A stretch of DNA of 60,661 bases from the NCBI GenBank assembly GCA_016191785.1, contig JACPVJ010000051.1:1-60661 (forward strand), given 5' to 3'. Below, one piece after another: positions 34,552 to 42,765 of the stretch. A model generated the notes under the pieces. That model made no database searches and was not told the origin of the DNA. It worked only from the letters and a program-made list of their open reading frames with translations. The number at the start of each line of letters is the position of its first letter. Position 1 is the first letter of the stretch. The position numbers and the translations under genes are program-made. The DNA comes from Myxococcales bacterium (GTDB taxonomy: Bacteria; Myxococcota_A; Polyangia; Polyangiales; Polyangiaceae).

Positions 34552-35601
34552 GTGCCCGCGAATAGCGTCAAGCTCGAGCGCCTGGTGCGACGGTTTTCCG
34601 GGGCGGAACGCCCTGCGGTCGACGACGTGACCCTCGAGGTCGGCCAGGGCGAGGTCGTGAGCCTGGTGGGCCCGAGCGGCTGCGGGAAGAGCACCACGCT
34701 GCGGATGGTGGCGGGGCTGGACTTCCCCGACAGCGGCCAGGTGCTGATCGGCGATCGGGACATGACCCGCGTGCCGCCCCAGGCGCGGGACGTGGCCATG
34801 GTCTTCCAGGGCTTCGCCCTGTACCCGCACATGCGGGTGCGCGAGATCATGGCCTTCCCCCTCAAGATGAGGGGGGTCGGCGCGGGCGAGCGCGAGGCCA
34901 AGGTGAGCAAGACCGCCGAGCTCCTCGGGATCACGCGGTTGCTCGATCGGCGGCCCGCCGAGCTCTCGGGCGGCGAGCAGCAGCGTGTGGCCATGGGGCG
35001 CGCCATCGTGCGCGAGCCGGCGGTGTTCCTGTTCGACGAGCCGCTCTCGAACCTGGACGCCGCGCTGCGCGCCGAGCTGCGGGTCGAGCTCGGCAAGCTC
35101 TTGCGACGGCTCGAAGCGACCGCGCTGTACGTCACCCACGATCAGGCCGAGGCCATGACGCTCTCCAGCCGCATCGCGGTGATCCGCGCCGGCCGCATCG
35201 AGCAGATCGACACTCCGCGGCGGATCTACGAGGCGCCTGCCACGACCTTCGTGGCAGGCTTCTTCGGCTCGCCGCCGATGAACCTGATCGACGCCGATCA
35301 GGCCCGCGCCGCCGGCTTCGCGCTCGACCCGCCGAAGGCCCCCGAGCAGCTGGTGCTGGGGATTCGGCCCGAGCACCTGCAGGTAGGCGACGCAGTGACG
35401 GGGCAGGTCAGCGCCCAGGCTCGCGTGCTCGGCAGCGAGCCCCACGGCAGCGACACGCACCTCGAGCTGGGCTTCGACGGGTTCAGCGTTCGGGCCAAGG
35501 TCCCCGGCTTCGAGGTGCCCGCGATCGACGCCCCGCTGCGGGTCGGGTTTTCGACCGAGCACGCGCGCTGGTTCGATCGGGACTCGGGGAAGGCGCTGTG
35601 A
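34552..35601 (+). CDS. ABC importer ATPase (UgpC/MalK/MsmX-like)
   Basis: The 349-residue ATPase energises a carbohydrate or glycerol-phosphate importer. Walker A GPSGCGKST, Q-loop FQGFALYPHM, signature LSGGEQQRVAMGRAI, Walker B VFLFDEPLSNLD and the switch His VTHDQAEAM are all present. The C-terminal TOBE-type beta domain (LVLGIRPEHLQVGD, then HLELGFDGFSVRAKVPG) is typical of the MalK/UgpC branch. The start is GTG 34552, ahead of SVKLERLVRRF. The stop overlaps the next gene's GTG (GTGA). Placing the ATPase first in the operon is less common than having the binding protein first. Confidence 0.93.
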   Translation: MPANSVKLERLVRRFSGAERPAVDDVTLEVGQGEVVSLVGPSGCGKSTTLRMVAGLDFPDSGQVLIGDRDMTRVPPQARDVAMVFQGFALYPHMRVREIMAFPLKMRGVGAGEREAKVSKTAELLGITRLLDRRPAELSGGEQQRVAMGRAIVREPAVFLFDEPLSNLDAALRAELRVELGKLLRRLEATALYVTHDQAEAMTLSSRIAVIRAGRIEQIDTPRRIYEAPATTFVAGFFGSPPMNLIDADQARAAGFALDPPKAPEQLVLGIRPEHLQVGDAVTGQVSAQARVLGSEPHGSDTHLELGFDGFSVRAKVPGFEVPAIDAPLRVGFSTEHARWFDRDSGKAL

Positions 35602-36836
35602 GCTTCTCGCGGCGAGCGTTCCTGGCGCTGGCGGCGACCGGTTGCGCGCCTTGCGTGGCCCCGCCCGGGCGCAAGACCGCGCCGCTCTGGTTCACCTACG
35701 GCGGCAAGAACCGGCAGGTGCTCGAGGGTCTGGTCAAGACCTTCAACCAGTCCCAGAGCGAGCACTGGATCACGCCGATCTACCAGGGCGACTACTTCGA
35801 GGGCCTGGCCAAGCTGCGCACTGCCATCGCGGCCCGGCGGGCGCCGGCGCTGTCCCACGTGGTCGGCGAGGTCGTGCCCTATCTGGCCGAGGCGAACGTG
35901 CTCGAGCCGCTCGACGGCTACCCGGGCGCTCGCGAGCTCGACATCGTTCCTGCCCTCGGTCAGGCCGGCTCGTGGATCGGCGGCGCCGATCGGCGCCTGG
36001 TGGCCTTGCCCTTCAATCGCTCGACGCCCATCGCCTACCTGAACGGCAAGCTCTTCGCGGAGAAGAACCTCTCCGCGCCCAAGACCTGGGACGAGCTGCG
36101 CGCCGTGGCGCGGGCCTTCACCGGGCCCGGGCGCTACGGCTTCGGGTGTCCCATCGACTGGTGGTTCTGGGCGGCGCTGGTGGGGCAAGCCGGCGGCGAC
36201 GTGGTCGAGCCCGACGGTCGCGTGAGCTTGGGCGGCCAGGCCGGTGAGCGCGCGCTCGACTTCTGGAAGACCCTGGTCCTCGAGGACAAGAGCATGAAGC
36301 CGCCCCCGGGCCGCGACTACAACGCCTGGGAGCAGACCAACCAGGATTTTCTGGGCTCGCGGGTGGCGATGATCTGGACCAGCACCGCGTTCCTGAAATA
36401 CCTGGAAGAGAACGCGCCCTTTCCCGTGGTCGCGGCGCCCCTGCCCGCCGATCGCCGCCGCGCGGTGCCGACCGGCGGCACCCACTGGATCATGCTGCGG
36501 GCCGCGCCCGCCGAGCAGAAGCCGACGGCCTGGGCCTTTCTTCGGTTCATGCACGAGACCGAGCACGCCATCACCTGGGCGACTCGCACCGGGTACATGC
36601 CGGTCACGCGCGCGGCCATCGCAAAGCTCGAGGCCGACGGCTACTACCAGCAGCACCCGAACGATCGCGTGGCCCTCGATCAGCTCGGCGTGGCGCGCCC
36701 CTGGCCCTGGTCGCCGGATCTGTTCCGCGTGCAGCGCGAGATCGTGCAGCCCCGGCTCGAGGGCGCGGTGCTGGGCGGAAGAGACACGCGTGCGAGCCTG
36801 GACGAGGCCCGGGCGCTGGCCACGAGGTGGCGCTGA
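35598..36836 (+). CDS. ABC sugar/glycerol-phosphate-type substrate-binding lipoprotein
   Basis: The 412-residue protein opens with a Tat-like motif SRRAFLAL and a lipobox-like AATG-C, so it is probably exported folded and lipid-anchored. The body is a family 1 extracellular solute-binding protein: LWFTYGGKNRQVLEGLVKTF, YFEGLAKLRTAIAARRAPAL, LVALPFNRSTPIAYLNGKLF, and the WAFLRFMHETEHAITWATRT then GYMPVTRAAI signature. The last block resembles UgpB, but the ligand cannot be fixed from sequence; maltodextrins, other sugars and glycerol phosphodiesters are all possible. It overlaps both neighbours in the operon. Confidence 0.9.
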   Translation: MSFSRRAFLALAATGCAPCVAPPGRKTAPLWFTYGGKNRQVLEGLVKTFNQSQSEHWITPIYQGDYFEGLAKLRTAIAARRAPALSHVVGEVVPYLAEANVLEPLDGYPGARELDIVPALGQAGSWIGGADRRLVALPFNRSTPIAYLNGKLFAEKNLSAPKTWDELRAVARAFTGPGRYGFGCPIDWWFWAALVGQAGGDVVEPDGRVSLGGQAGERALDFWKTLVLEDKSMKPPPGRDYNAWEQTNQDFLGSRVAMIWTSTAFLKYLEENAPFPVVAAPLPADRRRAVPTGGTHWIMLRAAPAEQKPTAWAFLRFMHETEHAITWATRTGYMPVTRAAIAKLEADGYYQQHPNDRVALDQLGVARPWPWSPDLFRVQREIVQPRLEGAVLGGRDTRASLDEARALATRWR

Positions 36837-37702
36837 TGCGGCCCAGCCGTCGCCTCGACCCGCTGTGGATGCTCGGGCCCACGCTGGTGCTCTTGGTGGT
36901 GTTCTTCTTCGTGCCGCTCTTGCAGGCCGCCAAGAGCAGCCTCTACGAGTGGGATCTGCTCACGGAGCCACGCTACGTGGGCCTCGACAACTATCGCGCG
37001 CTGATCGACTCGGGCGAGCTCGGCCACGCGCTGAGCACCACGCTGATCATGAGCGCGGTGGTGGTGGTGGGCTCGATGACGCTGGGCCTCGCGCTGGCCC
37101 TGGCGCTGAACCGACCCACGCGCTTCGCGGCCTTCGTCCGCAGCGCCATCTTCAGCGCATATGTGGTGTCCTGGGTGAGCGTCGCGCTGCTCTGGCTCTG
37201 GGTGCTGGACGCCGACGCCGGCGCCTTCACCGCGCTCTGTCGCGCGCTGCACATCCCCACCACCAACTGGCTGGGCAACCCCAAGAGCGCGCTCTACGCG
37301 CTGTCGGGCGTCACCATCTGGAAGATCGCGGGTTACTCGATGGTGCTGTTCCTGGCGGGGCTGCAAGACATTCCGCGCTCGCTCTACGAGGCCGCGTCGC
37401 TGGACGGCGCCGGCGCCTGGCAGCGCTTCGTCAACGTCACCTGGCCGCTGCTCCGGCCGACGGCCGCGTTCGTGGGCACCACCAGCCTGATCATCAGCTT
37501 TCAGGTGTTCGACGTGGTGAGGGTGATGACCCAGGGCGGCCCGGTGCGATCGACCAGCGTGTTCGTCTACGCCATCTACGAGCAGGTGTTCTTGAACCTG
37601 CGGGTGGGTCGCGCCAGCGCGCTGGTGGTGGTGTTCTTCGTGCTCTTGCTCGGCCTGACGGCGCTGCAACTCTGGGCGTGGCGCAAGAAGGGGGCGGCAT
37701 GA
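36836..37702 (+). CDS. ABC importer permease (UgpA/MalF-like)
   Basis: The 288-residue protein starts at ATG 36836, which overlaps the preceding stop (TGATG) and has GAGG 8 nt upstream; an in-frame GTG at 36827 is less likely. Six membrane segments are visible, starting LWMLGPTLVLLVVFFFVPLL. The cytoplasmic EAA loop that contacts the ATPase is EAASLDGAGAWQRFVNVTWP. It pairs with the next permease to form the translocation channel. Its stop overlaps the next start by ATGA. Confidence 0.93.
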   Translation: MRPSRRLDPLWMLGPTLVLLVVFFFVPLLQAAKSSLYEWDLLTEPRYVGLDNYRALIDSGELGHALSTTLIMSAVVVVGSMTLGLALALALNRPTRFAAFVRSAIFSAYVVSWVSVALLWLWVLDADAGAFTALCRALHIPTTNWLGNPKSALYALSGVTIWKIAGYSMVLFLAGLQDIPRSLYEAASLDGAGAWQRFVNVTWPLLRPTAAFVGTTSLIISFQVFDVVRVMTQGGPVRSTSVFVYAIYEQVFLNLRVGRASALVVVFFVLLLGLTALQLWAWRKKGAA

Positions 37703-38538
37703 GCAGCCGAGAGACCCGCACGCTGCGTCACCCGGTGAGCGACGGCGTGGTGAACGTGCTGCTCTGCCTGGTGGCGGCGGTCTGGCTCTTGCCCTACCTG
37801 TGGATGCTCTCGACCAGCTTCAAGACCTTGCCCGAGATCGTGCGGGCGCCCACCGCGCCCCTGCCCTCGGGCCTCGAGCTCGGGGCCTATCGCGCGGTGC
37901 TCGAGTCGATGCCGCTGGCGCGCTATTTCTGGAACACCACGGTGATGGCCCTGGGCATCGCGCTCTTGCAGATCGCCGTGGCGCTGCCCGCCGGCTACGC
38001 CCTCTCCAAGCTGAAGTTCGCCGGGCGCGGCGCAGCCTTCGCGCTGGTGGTCGCCACGCTCTTGATCCCTGCGCAGGTGCGCTTCGTGCCGGTCTTTGCG
38101 CTCTTGGCGGAGGTCGGCTGGGTCAACACCATGACCGCGCTGATCTTGCCCTTCGGGGTCAGCGCCTTCGGCACGTTCCTGATCCGGCAGGCCCTGATGA
38201 GCGTACCCGACTCGCTGATCGAGGCCGCCCGCATGGACGGCGCGAGCGAGCTCCGGATCATCTATGGCCTGCTCGGGCCGATGCTCAAGCCCACCCTGGT
38301 GTCGTTCTTCTTGTTCAGCTTCGTCTATCACTGGAACGACTATTTCTGGCCGCTGGTCATGACCACAGACGACGCGGTGCGCACCCTGCCCCTGGGCATC
38401 GCCCTTCTGCGCGAGCAGGGCACCGGCGTGCGCTGGCACATCGTGATGGCCGGCAACGTGCTCTTGAGCGCGCCGGCGCTCGCGGTTTTCGCCGTGGCCC
38501 AGAAGCACCTCTTGCGCGCGGTTGCGAACAAGGCGTGA
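37699..38538 (+). CDS. ABC importer permease (UgpE/MalG-like)
   Basis: The 279-residue second permease has six membrane segments (GVVNVLLCLVAAVWLLPYLW first) and a clear EAA loop EAARMDGASELRIIYGLLGP. NWNDYFWP-type VYHWNDYFWPLVMTTDD near the C-terminus is typical of this subfamily. It starts at ATG 37699 in an ATGA overlap and closes the four-gene operon (ATPase, binding protein, permease, permease). All components needed for a functional importer are present; no regulator or catabolic enzyme is attached. Confidence 0.93.
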   Translation: MSSRETRTLRHPVSDGVVNVLLCLVAAVWLLPYLWMLSTSFKTLPEIVRAPTAPLPSGLELGAYRAVLESMPLARYFWNTTVMALGIALLQIAVALPAGYALSKLKFAGRGAAFALVVATLLIPAQVRFVPVFALLAEVGWVNTMTALILPFGVSAFGTFLIRQALMSVPDSLIEAARMDGASELRIIYGLLGPMLKPTLVSFFLFSFVYHWNDYFWPLVMTTDDAVRTLPLGIALLREQGTGVRWHIVMAGNVLLSAPALAVFAVAQKHLLRAVANKA

Positions 38539-38556
38539 CCTCGGCATGGTCGAGGG

Positions 38557-39675
38557 ATGCCGCGTGCGCTCCCCGTCGGAATCGTCCTTCTTGCCCTGAT
38601 CGCCTGCAAGCACGGGGGGAACGCATCCCCCGCACCCAGCGCGTCCCAGCTCGCGCCGGCGCCGGCGCCCGCGCCCTCTGCCAGCGTCGCCCCTGCCCCC
38701 GTGCCCGCGCCGCCTCCGGCCGCCACCGTTGCGTGCAAGGGCGTCACCAAGCAGAAGCTGACCGCGCTCACCGCCCAGGCCGGCGAGTTCGGTGGGCTGG
38801 CGGTGCGGGGGGACCATGTGTACCTGCTGGCCTTCGATCAGCCCGCCGCCCGAGCGACCTTGAAGCGCGTCGGGCGCGACGGCGAGGGCGCCAAGGTGAT
38901 CGGCCACTCGAAGAGCCCGGGTCGCATCTCGGGGCTGGTCGTCGATGCCGACGCGGCCTACTTCGTCCACGGCAAAGCGCTGGTGAAGCTCCCGATCGCG
39001 GGCGGCGAGGCCAGCACGCTCCGCGAGAACGTGATCCGCCCGATCGCGCTCGCCGAGGGTTCGCTCTGGTACGTCGAGTGCAACTCGGGCGAGAAAAAGG
39101 ACCAACTCATGAGCTTGCCCCGCACGGGGGGCGAGCCCGCCGCGCAGGCGAGCTGGCCGCGCACCACGCCCGGCAAGGCGTGCCAGTACGGGGACGTGGT
39201 GGTGACGACTGACGACTTCTTCGTCGACGACTGGACGTCGCGCAAGGTGCTGGCCATTTCCCGGAAAGACCGGAGCGTGCGCGAGTTGGCCGGCAAGATG
39301 CCGTTTCCGGGTCGTATCGCGGTCGAGGCGAGCGACGTGGTGTTCCAGGCAAGCGGAGGCCTCTACCGCGTGCCGAAGGCGGGCGGCGAGGCCAAGAAGA
39401 TCAGCGAGCTCGGCTCGACCCCGTTCCACTTCTTCGCCTGGGACGAGAGCCAGTTCTTCGTGTTCAACGGAGAGGCCTACGGGATGCGCCACATCCTCTC
39501 GCAGCTGCCCAAGAGCGGCGGGCGCGGCAAAGAGATCGAGTGGTTCCAGGTTCAAGACGTGGTGGTGGGAAGCGGCGTCTCGGACATCGCCGTGGACGAC
39601 AGCTGCATCTACCTGGCCAAGGGCGGCAGCGCCTACGTCGAGGTCTTGGCCAAGCCCAAGCCCGCGGCGCCGTGA
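38557..39675 (+). CDS. Beta-propeller-like lipoprotein
   Basis: The 372-residue lipoprotein (ALIA-C at about residue 17) has an Ala/Pro/Ser linker and a body of repeated four-strand blocks: FGGLAVRGDHVYLLAFDQ, ISGLVVDADAAYFVHGKAL, VVVTTDDFFVDDWTSRKVLA, RIAVEASDVVFQASGGLYRV and VSDIAVDDSCIYLAKGG. The pattern 'location - readout - key: value' is typical of six- or seven-bladed propellers found in myxobacterial surface proteins. No catalytic site is recognised. It follows the ABC operon by 18 bp but is probably unrelated in function. Confidence 0.75.
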   Translation: MPRALPVGIVLLALIACKHGGNASPAPSASQLAPAPAPAPSASVAPAPVPAPPPAATVACKGVTKQKLTALTAQAGEFGGLAVRGDHVYLLAFDQPAARATLKRVGRDGEGAKVIGHSKSPGRISGLVVDADAAYFVHGKALVKLPIAGGEASTLRENVIRPIALAEGSLWYVECNSGEKKDQLMSLPRTGGEPAAQASWPRTTPGKACQYGDVVVTTDDFFVDDWTSRKVLAISRKDRSVRELAGKMPFPGRIAVEASDVVFQASGGLYRVPKAGGEAKKISELGSTPFHFFAWDESQFFVFNGEAYGMRHILSQLPKSGGRGKEIEWFQVQDVVVGSGVSDIAVDDSCIYLAKGGSAYVEVLAKPKPAAP

Positions 39676-39712
39676 CGGGCCTTGCGGGGCGGTCCGGCCG
39701 GCCCCAGGCATC

Positions 39713-40390
39713 GTGCACATGCCCGCGCCGCATCCCCCCGACGAGGCCGCCCGTCTGCGAGCACTCCACGCGCAGCGCATCCTCGACACCGCCGCCGAGC
39801 GCGTCTTCGACGACTTCACGCGCCTGGCGGCGACCATCTGCGAGACCCCCATCAGCCTGGTGAGCCTGGTCGACAACCACCGGCAGTGGTTCAAGTCCCG
39901 GGTCGGGCTCGGCGCCGCACAGACGCCGCGCGACGTGGCCTTCTGCGCCTACGCCATCCTCACGCCCGAGACCCTGGTGGTGGAGGACGCGCTGACGGAC
40001 GAGCGATTCGCGGACAACCCGCTGGTCACCTCGGCTCCAAACATCCGGTTTTACGCCGGCGCGCCGCTGATCACCGCCGAGGGGCACGCGCTGGGCACGC
40101 TGTGCGTGATCGACACCCAGCCGCGCCGGCTGTCCGCCATGCAGCGCGAGGCCCTCGAGATCTTGCGTGGCGCGGTGATCGCGCAGATCGAGCTCCGGCG
40201 CGCGCGCGAAGATCTGAACGCCGCCGCCTCGCTCTTGCGGATGTGCGCCTGGTGCCGCAGCGTGCGCGGCGACGACGAACAGTGGCGACCGCTGCACGAG
40301 CTGGTCGCCCAGGCCATCCCCACCAGCCACGGCATCTGCCCAAGCTGCGCCGAGAGCACTGGCCTGTCCCGCTCACGCGCGGTGCCGTAG
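39713..40390 (+). CDS. GAF-domain protein with C-terminal Cys/His motif
   Basis: The protein has 225 residues from GTG 39713, or 223 from ATG 39719. Residues 20-160 form a GAF sensor domain with the usual FDDFTRLAATICETPISLVS, VDNHRQWFKSRVGL and YAGAPLITAEGHALGTLCVI. The C-terminal 45 residues carry MCAWCRSVRGDDEQW and SHGICPSCAES, a CxxC...HGICxxC pattern seen at the ends of GAF/PAS and response-regulator proteins and probably a metal site. There is no output domain such as a histidine kinase, GGDEF or HTH, so it may act by binding a partner. The 3' end overlaps the convergent membrane gene by 18 bp. Confidence 0.85.
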   Translation: MHMPAPHPPDEAARLRALHAQRILDTAAERVFDDFTRLAATICETPISLVSLVDNHRQWFKSRVGLGAAQTPRDVAFCAYAILTPETLVVEDALTDERFADNPLVTSAPNIRFYAGAPLITAEGHALGTLCVIDTQPRRLSAMQREALEILRGAVIAQIELRRAREDLNAAASLLRMCAWCRSVRGDDEQWRPLHELVAQAIPTSHGICPSCAESTGLSRSRAVP

Positions 40391-41644
40391 CGGGCGCAAC
40401 ACGGACACGAACATCGCCGCGCCGGTGGCGCACAGGCCGAGCCCGGTCACCCGGGCGATCACGTCAACTCCGGTGGCGATGGCCGCCAGCCCGAGCAGCA
40501 GCGTGAGCAGGTGTAGCCAGAAGCCGATGCGCGGCAGCCGGTCGGGCAAGAGCTGCTTCATCGACGGCACCGGCGCGGTGCCGACACGCTTCGAGAAGCG
40601 GTGGAACCAGACCAGGAAAGGGACGATCTTCCCGAGCATGCCGTGGACGATCATCGCGCCCCAACCCCAGAGCGCGAGCCACGCGAACGCCACGGGCAGA
40701 CGCAGGTCGTCGCTGAGCACGACCAGCACCGAGCCCGGCACGAGGCCGAGCGCGCTCACGAGGCCCGCTTTCCAGAACGCGAGGCTCACGTCCGGGCGCT
40801 TGCGGCGCCGGCGGCGGATCATCCACAGGGTCGCGAGCGGATGCACCAACCACGCGGCGAGCGCGGCGGGCAGCGCGCCCAGGGCGACCTGATCCGGGCT
40901 GACCCGCGCGATCGGCGCGGCCACCATCGCCGCGAGGCCGAGCCCGAAGCCGCTGACCAGGGTCGTGGTGACCGCTCGCGGAAAGGTCGGCGCCAGGTAG
41001 AACATCGGGACGACCTGGAAGCTGACGCCGGCGATCAGTCCGCCGATCCAGATCACGAGACCGGTGGTCAGGTGCACGAGCTGCAGGCTGGCGTAGCGCG
41101 GGCTCGGCACCCCGGAGCCCCGCGCGTGACCCAGCCACACGCCCAGTGCCACGACCAACGCCAGGCCCAGGACGGCGATGCGCATGCCGGCCACGGTGGG
41201 CCCGCGCACCGGCGCGCGGGAGAGCGCCAGCGCTACCGGTCCGAGGAAGAGCATGAACACCAGCGAGAGCAGCCCGGCGCCGCCGACGACGGCGACACGC
41301 GTCTCGCTCGCGAAGCCCCACGCCAGGGCGGCGACGGCGAGCACCAGGCCGGCATGCACCGCGTGGGCGGCTCGCACCAGCGGCACCGGCGCTCCGGCAA
41401 CGACCGGGATCATCTGATAGAGCGCGCCGATCATCACCGAGGCCATCAGGCCCACGGTGCCGAGGTGCGCGAGCGCCACCGTCGTGCCGGCGAACCGGGT
41501 GAGCAGCAGCGACGAGCCCTGCGCCGCGAGCAGCGCACCGGCGACGATCACCGCGACCGGCGCGGTGAGGAAGAAGCTGGCCGGGATCGCCAGCGGCGGC
41601 CCTTGCTCGGGCCGAAGCCCGGCCATGCTCATCCCCGCGCTCAT
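40373..41644 (-). CDS. Polytopic heme-copper-oxidase-like membrane protein
   Basis: The 423-residue protein has about 12 hydrophobic helices and conserved-looking histidines at helix ends: VALAHLGTVGLMASVMIGAL, AHAVHAGLVLAV, LQLVHLTTGLVIWIGGLIAG, MIVHGMLGKIVPFLVWFHRF and LHLLTLLLG. The opening PPLAIPASFFLTAPVAVIV and GALYQMIPVVAGAPVP resemble subunit-I-like proteins of the heme-copper superfamily that lie near NO-response genes. Unlike true oxidases, no HPEVY or copper-ligand motif can be assigned. ATG 41644 overlaps the stop of the TetR-DUF2249 gene (ATGA), so the two are translationally coupled. A role in nitric oxide or heme handling is inferred from the neighbouring regulator and hemerythrin. 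Confidence 0.7.
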   Translation of the reverse strand: MSAGMSMAGLRPEQGPPLAIPASFFLTAPVAVIVAGALLAAQGSSLLLTRFAGTTVALAHLGTVGLMASVMIGALYQMIPVVAGAPVPLVRAAHAVHAGLVLAVAALAWGFASETRVAVVGGAGLLSLVFMLFLGPVALALSRAPVRGPTVAGMRIAVLGLALVVALGVWLGHARGSGVPSPRYASLQLVHLTTGLVIWIGGLIAGVSFQVVPMFYLAPTFPRAVTTTLVSGFGLGLAAMVAAPIARVSPDQVALGALPAALAAWLVHPLATLWMIRRRRRKRPDVSLAFWKAGLVSALGLVPGSVLVVLSDDLRLPVAFAWLALWGWGAMIVHGMLGKIVPFLVWFHRFSKRVGTAPVPSMKQLLPDRLPRIGFWLHLLTLLLGLAAIATGVDVIARVTGLGLCATGAAMFVSVLRPLRHRA

Positions 41645-42744
41645 CGTGGTCTGTACACCCGGAGCAGGGCCGTGCCGTCCGGCTCGTCGAACACCTGGGG
41701 CGCGAGCCCGCGGTCGACCAGGCGTGGCAAGAGCAGGCGCGGATGACGCGGGACGCGCGCGAGGTAGACCCCGCCGGCGAGCAGCGCGATCGCGGCCGAG
41801 AGCGCGCGTTCGAGGGGTTCGGGCGGCTCGAGATCACGCAGGTCTTCGGGTTCGGGGCTGCCCCCGACGATCACCTCGAGGGCGAACTCCCGAGGCCCGC
41901 GCTGGTGCTCTTGGACGGCGTGACCGCGCCCGGCGAGCAGCGCGATCAGCGGCGCCGGCCGGAACGGGGCGGTGATCTTCACCACGCCGGAAGGGCCGAC
42001 CGCGGCCACGGCTTCCAAGATCTGGTCGAGCGGATCGACGCCGCGAGCCAGGAGCGGCCGCACGTCGAGCGCGCGCAGCCCGTCGGCACGCGCAAGCTCG
42101 TCCACAGCGGCCTTCGGTGCTCCGGGACTCGCGCGCACGCCTCGCAACCAGATGGCGATCAGCTTCCGACCCTGGCTCTCCAGCGGCTCGGCGCGGGCCT
42201 CGAGCCGACGGACCAGAGTGGCGCTCTGCAGGGCACCGACGAACAGCGTGGCCGCGTCGCGAGCGTCGATCGCCGAGTCGACTTCGCCAGCGCGCTGGCC
42301 CTCGCGGATCAGCTCCGCCACCAGCCCGCTCTGCATCGAGTAGAGCCGGCGGAGCGCGTCGAAGATCGGGCCGCTGCCACCCGCGACGTTGGCGAAGAGG
42401 AGCCGCGGAAGGCCCGGGTTCGCTCCGAGATGGCCGAGCAGCGCAGCGCCGAGGGCCTGCAGCTTGTCGAGCAGAGCGCCCTGGCTCTGCACCACCGCCT
42501 CGACCAGCTGGCCCAGCCGCGCGGTGCTGTCCTCGATGACCGCCAAGAAGAGCGCGTCGCGGGAGGCGAAGTGCCGGAACAGCGCCGGCTGCGAGATGCC
42601 GAGGCCCTTGGCGATCTGGCGGGTGCTCAGCTGGTCGAGGGGCGAGTCGGCCAGGAGGGCGAGCGTGGTCTCGACGATCTGCTGCCGTCGGACGTCGGTT
42701 TTCGCTCGCCGGAACCCCAACACCATGTTATCGGCCGATAACAT
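41641..42744 (-). CDS. TetR-family regulator fused to two DUF2249-like domains
   Basis: The product has 367 residues. Residues 17-65 are a TetR helix-turn-helix (RRQQIVETTLALLADSPLDQ, LSTRQIAKGLGISQPALFRH), followed by a helical ligand/dimer domain to about 215. Next are two tandem DUF2249-like units. The first is LRALDVRPLLARGVDPLDQI, GVVKITAPFRPAPLIALLAG, then RGHAVQEHQRGP. The second is LRDLEPPEPLERALSAAIAL, GGVYLARVPRHPRLLLPRLV, then DRGLAPQVFDEPDG. DUF2249 domains accompany hemerythrin and denitrification genes. ATG 42744 was chosen because GCGAGG lies 4 nt upstream; ATG 42726 lacks a ribosome site. The start codon lies inside a perfect 20-bp palindrome, suggesting autorepression. The downstream membrane gene is coupled by ATGA. 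Confidence 0.85.
   Translation of the reverse strand: MLSADNMVLGFRRAKTDVRRQQIVETTLALLADSPLDQLSTRQIAKGLGISQPALFRHFASRDALFLAVIEDSTARLGQLVEAVVQSQGALLDKLQALGAALLGHLGANPGLPRLLFANVAGGSGPIFDALRRLYSMQSGLVAELIREGQRAGEVDSAIDARDAATLFVGALQSATLVRRLEARAEPLESQGRKLIAIWLRGVRASPGAPKAAVDELARADGLRALDVRPLLARGVDPLDQILEAVAAVGPSGVVKITAPFRPAPLIALLAGRGHAVQEHQRGPREFALEVIVGGSPEPEDLRDLEPPEPLERALSAAIALLAGGVYLARVPRHPRLLLPRLVDRGLAPQVFDEPDGTALLRVYRPR
42725..42744. promoter_or_regulatory. Perfect 20-bp palindrome, probable TetR operator
   Basis: ATGTTATCGGCCGATAACAT reads identically on both strands, and its two ends supply both possible ATG codons of the TetR gene. It lies 22 bp before the ATG of the divergent hemerythrin gene, so a bound dimer could block translation-proximal transcription of both units. 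A perfect palindrome of this length is very unlikely by chance, and its TTATCGGCCGATAA core is AT-richer than its surroundings. Binding by the neighbouring TetR protein is inferred. Confidence 0.75.
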
Positions 42745-42765
42745 AAAGCCTCGCGGAGACCAATC

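Noticed and set aside
34552..38538. Naming the ABC operon ugpCBAE or malKEFG
   Set aside because: All importer parts are clear, but ligand specificity cannot be read from sequence and no catabolic gene is linked.
38542..38562. Hairpin CGGCAT/ATGCCG over the start codon of the 38557 gene
   Set aside because: A six-base stem with a nine-base loop is common at this GC content and there is no other sign of translational control.
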